From Afipia sp. Root123D2 (GTDB lineage Bacteria > Pseudomonadota > Alphaproteobacteria > Rhizobiales > Xanthobacteraceae), in NCBI RefSeq assembly GCF_001425835.1, contig NZ_LMDP01000004.1:248001-312000 (forward strand): a stretch of DNA of 64,000 nucleotides, read 5' to 3'. The notes below the pieces were generated by a model. It had not been told where the DNA came from. It saw only the letters and a list, made by a program, of their open reading frames with translations, and did no database searches. The translations under genes and the position numbers were made by a program. Every line of letters begins with the position of its first letter. The stretch's first letter is position 1. This document shows, one piece after another, positions 60,490 to 64,000 of the stretch.

Positions 60490-62109
60490 TCAGCGCGCGT
60501 CCTCAATGATCATCGCCGAGCCTTTCTCGGAGATCATTGCGGTCGGCGTGTTGGTGTTGCCGGACGTAATCGTCGGCATGATCGATGCGTCGACAACGCG
60601 CAGCCGCTCGATGCCGTGGAAGCGCAGGCGCTCATCAACTACCGCGAAGGGGTCGCTCGCGGTCCCCATCTTTGCGGTGCCCACCGGGTGGAAAATCGTG
60701 GTGCCGATGTCGCCTGCTGCTTTTGCAAGCGACGCATCGTCATCGCCGACGGACGGACCGGGGAGGTATTCCTGCGGGCGATAAGGAGCGAGCGCAGGTT
60801 GTTTCATCAGGCGTCGCGTGACGCGGATTGCATCGGCAGCCACCTGACGGTCTTCTTCGGTCGTCAGATAGTGCGGGGCGATAAAAGGTTTCTCGTCCGG
60901 TGTCGCAGACCGAACGCGGACCTCGCCGCGCGATGTCGGCTGCAGGTTGCAGGCACTGATCGTGATCGCCGGGAAACGATGCAACGGATCGCCGAATTTG
61001 TCGAGCGACAGCGGCTGGGCGTGGAACTGGATGTTCGCGCGGTCGCGGCGTGGATCGGATCGTGTGAAGATTCCGAGCTGGGACGGCGCCATGGTCAGCG
61101 GGCCGCGCCGCCGCAGCGCGTAGTCGACGCCCATCCAGCCGCGCTTGAACAGGTTGTAGTACGTCTCGTTCAGCGTCCGCACGCCTTCGACCTTGAAGAT
61201 CGCGCGCTGCTGCAGATGATCCTGCAGGTTGCGGCCAACGCCGGGCTTATCAAGGATGGTTTCAATGCCCGCCTGTGACAGCCATTTCTGCGGACCGATG
61301 CCGGACCGATGCAGCACCTGCGTCGAACCGATCGATCCCGCACACAGGATGACTTCGCCACCGGCGCGCGCCTCGATCGCTTCTCCGCCTTGACTGAAGC
61401 GGATGCCGACGGCGCGGCCGTTTTGGATGATCAGCCGGTCCACCAGCACATTGGTTTCGAGACGCAGGTTGGAGCGTGACAACACCGGCTTGAGGAAGCC
61501 GCGCGCCGACGACCAGCGGCGGCCGCGCTTCTGATTGACGTGAAAATAGCCGACGCCTTCATTGTTGCCGGTATTGAAGTCCGGCGTCTTGCGAATTCCC
61601 ATTTCGGCTGCGGCATCGGCGACCGCGTCGAGGACTTTCCATGACAGGCGCGGGGCCTCGATCCGCCAGCCACCGCCGGTGCCGTGAATGTCGCTGGCGC
61701 CGAGAAAGTGGTCCTCGAGCCTCTTGAAGGCGGGAAGTACATCGTCCCAGCCCCAGCCGGTCAGGCCGAGTTGCCGCCAGTGATCGTAGTCGGCTGCCTG
61801 GCCGCGCATCGAGATCATGGCATTGATCGCCGAGGAGCCGCCGATCACCTTGCCGCGCGGATAGGACAGGGCGCGGCCATTCAGGCCCGGCTCAGGTTCG
61901 GTCTTGAACATCCAGTCGGAGCGGGGATTGCCGATGGCGAACAGGTACCCGACCGGAATGTGAAACCAGATCCAGTTGTCGCGGCCTCCGGCCTCGAGGA
62001 GCAGGACCCGCTTGCGCGGGTCGGCGGACAGCCGGTTCGCCATGATACAGCCGGCAGTCCCGGCGCCTACAATAATGTAGTCGAATTCTCCCTCGAGGCG
62101 TTTTGCCAT
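60490..62109 (-). CDS. GMC family FAD-dependent oxidoreductase (choline dehydrogenase-like)
   Basis: This 539-residue flavoenzyme oxidises an alcohol. It has the N-terminal FAD fold YIIVGAGTAGCIMANRLS, the GMC signature YPRGKVIGGSSAINAM, VILCAGSIGSTQVLHRSGIG and the catalytic His in TIFHPVGTAKMG, with a second polar residue in SGNTNTPTAM. There is no signal peptide. I start at ATG 62109 after GGAAG; the open frame upstream is long but unsupported. The substrate is unknown. Confidence 0.92.
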   Translation of the reverse strand: MAKRLEGEFDYIIVGAGTAGCIMANRLSADPRKRVLLLEAGGRDNWIWFHIPVGYLFAIGNPRSDWMFKTEPEPGLNGRALSYPRGKVIGGSSAINAMISMRGQAADYDHWRQLGLTGWGWDDVLPAFKRLEDHFLGASDIHGTGGGWRIEAPRLSWKVLDAVADAAAEMGIRKTPDFNTGNNEGVGYFHVNQKRGRRWSSARGFLKPVLSRSNLRLETNVLVDRLIIQNGRAVGIRFSQGGEAIEARAGGEVILCAGSIGSTQVLHRSGIGPQKWLSQAGIETILDKPGVGRNLQDHLQQRAIFKVEGVRTLNETYYNLFKRGWMGVDYALRRRGPLTMAPSQLGIFTRSDPRRDRANIQFHAQPLSLDKFGDPLHRFPAITISACNLQPTSRGEVRVRSATPDEKPFIAPHYLTTEEDRQVAADAIRVTRRLMKQPALAPYRPQEYLPGPSVGDDDASLAKAAGDIGTTIFHPVGTAKMGTASDPFAVVDERLRFHGIERLRVVDASIMPTITSGNTNTPTAMISEKGSAMIIEDAR

Positions 62110-62268
62110 CTGCTTCCAGTCCCTTGAGTCTTTATTCCCACGGGCGTTATGGCCCTGGCCCACGACCGCTGTACAGACCGTTACGCGCACTTTGCTTGTG
62201 CGGCGATGTTGGGTCCGTGGCAGGACCATGCTACTTTCGTCATATCGCTTCCCGCCGTGAGTTTTCCC

Positions 62269-63444
62269 ATGCCCATCGTCAATCGCGTGTCCGATCTGCA
62301 CCCCGACATCACAGCCTGGCGTCGTGATCTCCATGCGCATCCCGAACTGATGTACGACGTTCACCGCACTGCGGCATTCGTGGCGGACCGGCTGCGGGAA
62401 TTCGGCTGCGACGAGGTTGCCACCGGACTCGGCAAGGCCGGCGTCGTTGGGGTCATCAAGGGACGCAAGCCGGTGAAGGGGCGCGGCCTGAAGGGTATAG
62501 GACTGCGCGCCGACATGGATGCGCTGCCGATCGAAGAGGAAACCGGCGTCGCATACAGCTCAACCGTTCCGGGCAAGATGCACGCCTGCGGCCACGACGG
62601 CCATACCGCGATGCTGCTTGGTGCGGCACGCTACCTTGCCGAGACCCGCAATTTTGCCGGCGACGCGGTGGTGATTTTCCAGCCTGCGGAGGAAGGCGGC
62701 GCCGGAGCCGCCGCGATGATCAAGGATGGGTTATTCGACCGTTTCCAGATCGATCAAGTCTACGGGATGCACAACAGCCCCGGTATGGCGATCGGAGCTT
62801 TCGCAACGCGGCCTGGTCCGACGATGGCCGCGACCGATCACATCAAGATCAAGATCGAGGGCATCGGAGGTCATGCCGCGCGGCCTCATAAAAGCGTGGA
62901 CACGGTTCTGGCCGGCGCGCAACTGGTGACGGCGCTGCAGTCGATCGTTTCGCGCAGCGTCGATCCGTTGGAATCCGCCGTCGTATCGATGTGCGAGTTC
63001 CATGCCGGACATACCAACAACGTTCTGCCGCAAACAGCGACGCTGACCGGTACCGTGCGGACATTGACAGCCGAAATCCGGGAACTCGCGGAAAAGCGGG
63101 TGCGTGAGGTGGTTGCCGGCGTGGCTCTACTGTCTGGAACAAAGATTTCGCTCGACTACGTGCGCGGCTACCCGGTGCTGGTCAATCACGAAGCCCAGGT
63201 CGATACCGCGGCGCAGGTCGCCGCTGAGGTTGCAGGAGAGGCGAATATTTCGACCGACATTCCCCCGATGATGGGTGCGGAAGACTTCGCCTATATGCTC
63301 GAAGCGCGGCCGGGCGCCTTTATCTTCATCGGCAATGGTGACAGCGCCGGGCTTCACCACCCATCCTACAACTTCAACGACGACGCCATCGTCTATGGTT
63401 CGTCCTACTGGATCAGGCTGGTCGAGACGCAGCTCGCAAGTTAA
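62269..63444 (+). CDS. M20 family amidohydrolase (hippurate/indole-3-acetyl-amino-acid hydrolase type)
   Basis: This 391-residue metal-dependent aminoacylase has the N-terminal ITAWRRDLHAHPELMYD, the dinuclear metal region GLRADMDALPI and KMHACGHDGHTAMLLGAARY, catalytic EEGGAGA and a last metal ligand in AGLHHPSYNFND. A dimerisation domain lies at about residues 185-300. It removes acyl groups from N-acyl amino acids or similar. The start may be ATG 62269 or the in-frame GTG at 62257. It is divergent from the GMC gene. Confidence 0.92.
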   Translation: MPIVNRVSDLHPDITAWRRDLHAHPELMYDVHRTAAFVADRLREFGCDEVATGLGKAGVVGVIKGRKPVKGRGLKGIGLRADMDALPIEEETGVAYSSTVPGKMHACGHDGHTAMLLGAARYLAETRNFAGDAVVIFQPAEEGGAGAAAMIKDGLFDRFQIDQVYGMHNSPGMAIGAFATRPGPTMAATDHIKIKIEGIGGHAARPHKSVDTVLAGAQLVTALQSIVSRSVDPLESAVVSMCEFHAGHTNNVLPQTATLTGTVRTLTAEIRELAEKRVREVVAGVALLSGTKISLDYVRGYPVLVNHEAQVDTAAQVAAEVAGEANISTDIPPMMGAEDFAYMLEARPGAFIFIGNGDSAGLHHPSYNFNDDAIVYGSSYWIRLVETQLAS

Positions 63445-63463
63445 ACGTCGGATGGCGGACACA

Positions 63464-63488
63464 GGAACGATGTCGGTCAGGTCGCGTT
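63464..63488 (+). promoter_or_regulatory. EcfG-type general stress promoter
   Basis: GGAAC is followed after exactly 16 bases by CGTT, a full match to the alphaproteobacterial EcfG consensus as I know it. The -10 element ends 37 bases before the start codon of the DUF892 gene, a gene type often in the general stress regulon. Confidence 0.85.
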
Positions 63489-63525
63489 GAGAGGGTGGTT
63501 ATCACCCCCATCAACGGAGACACAC

Positions 63526-64000
63526 ATGACCGCGACCAAAGACAAGGATCTCCACGACCTGTTTCTCGATACGCTGAAGGACATCTACTTCGCGGAAAAG
63601 CATATTCTGAAGGCTTTGCCGAAGATGGCGAAGGCTGCGCAGTCTCCGGACCTGCGCGCCGCTTTCGAGAAGCACCTGCATGAGACCGAAGGGCAGGTGG
63701 ACCGGTTGGAGAAAATCTTCGACCTGCTTGACAAGCCGGCCCGCGGCAAGACCTGCGATGCGATCCTTGGCATCCTCGACGAGGGCAAGGAGATCATGGA
63801 CGAATACAAGGGCTGCGAAGCGCTCGATGCTGGACTACTCGCAGCGGCGCAGGCCGTCGAACACTACGAAATCTCGCGGTACGGAACTCTCAAGGCATGG
63901 GCGACCAAGCTCGGCATGACCGAGGCTGCGCAATTGCTCGATGAGACGCTGAAGCAGGAGCACAAGACCGACGAAGCGCTGACGAAAATTGCGACGTCAG
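63526..64000 (+). CDS. DUF892 ferritin-like protein (YciE/YciF family), 3' end cut by window
   Basis: The frame is open from ATG 63526, after GGAG, to the right edge (158 residues seen), so little is missing. The sequence is all helical: LHDLFLDTLKDIYFAEKHIL, then FEKHLHETEGQVDRLEKIFD, AQAVEHYEISRYGTLKAWA and LLDETLKQEHKTDEAL. Paired ExxH and E residues in these helices are the di-iron ligands of the ferritin-like DUF892 family. These proteins appear in stress responses, and the EcfG-type promoter upstream agrees. Confidence 0.93.
   Translation, partial: MTATKDKDLHDLFLDTLKDIYFAEKHILKALPKMAKAAQSPDLRAAFEKHLHETEGQVDRLEKIFDLLDKPARGKTCDAILGILDEGKEIMDEYKGCEALDAGLLAAAQAVEHYEISRYGTLKAWATKLGMTEAAQLLDETLKQEHKTDEALTKIATS

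Noticed and set aside
62110-62364. N-terminal extension of the GMC oxidoreductase
   Set aside because: The FAD-binding fold starts right after ATG 62109, which has a good ribosome site; the extension runs into the divergent amidohydrolase gene.

Overview
The window is GC-rich, almost fully coding DNA from an alphaproteobacterium, most likely of the Nitrobacteraceae/Bradyrhizobium-Rhodopseudomonas group. The main evidence is a 2-methylhopanoid locus (eutB-hpnP-eutC, hpnB-C-D-E-shc-G, then hpnH-ispH-dxs on the other strand, hpnN and hpnO) whose order matches what I remember of Rhodopseudomonas palustris. Polyhydroxyalkanoate genes, many ABC/TRAP solute importers and promoters of the alphaproteobacterial general-stress type fit the same group. 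There are no tRNA or rRNA genes, insertion sequences, phage genes or CRISPR arrays, and no gene I recognise as a DNA-binding transcription regulator. No stretch longer than about 250 bases lacks a gene.

Layout. (1) 1-2960: a CYP102-type self-sufficient P450-reductase fusion, cut at the left edge, convergent with an alpha/beta hydrolase. (2) 4.07-6.8 kb: a PHA unit (short PhaE-like partner, class III PhaC, GNAT acetyltransferase, phasin). (3) 6.9-11.4 kb: ordinary genes (DUF445 membrane protein, hydrolase, zinc alcohol dehydrogenase, slyX, trhO). (4) 11.6-31.5 kb: a large sugar-acid/organic-acid catabolic region. A Liv-type ABC importer with a fused LivM-LivG runs into an Ldh2-family dehydrogenase, an HpcH/HpaI aldolase and a UxaA-family dehydratase. 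On the other strand lie a methyltransferase, two SDRs and an IlvD/Edd-family sugar-acid dehydratase. Divergent from these is a sugar ABC importer followed by a DenD-like dehydrogenase, KDG kinase and KDPG aldolase. Together they can import sugars or sugar acids, dehydrate them to 2-keto-3-deoxy acids and split these to pyruvate plus an aldehyde or triose phosphate. (5) 31.5-34.3 kb: a gamma-glutamyltransferase-family protein and an MDR oxidoreductase.

(6) 34.4-54.3 kb: the hopanoid region. dxs and ispH feed the isoprenoid pathway, HpnC/D/E make squalene from farnesyl diphosphate, Shc cyclises it to hopene, HpnH/HpnG start the C35 side chain, HpnO aminates it, HpnP methylates C-2 and HpnN moves hopanoids to the outer membrane. 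The two ethanolamine ammonia-lyase subunits flank hpnP, and all three proteins belong to cobalamin-using families. (7) 54.3-64 kb: a small secreted Cys-repeat protein, a TAXI-TRAP importer, a stand-alone biotin carrier divergent from a carboxyltransferase, a GMC oxidoreductase, an M20 amidohydrolase and, at the right edge, a DUF892 ferritin-like stress protein behind a perfect EcfG-type promoter.

Two copies of a roughly 105-nt double-hairpin repeat lie between genes at 21.5 and 60.4 kb. Several gene ends are marked by strong hairpins. I saw no wholly unknown defence or mobile system. The points most worth a second look are the eutB-hpnP-eutC arrangement with its stress promoter, the short PhaE-like PHA synthase partner, and the sugar-acid region whose substrate is not obvious.
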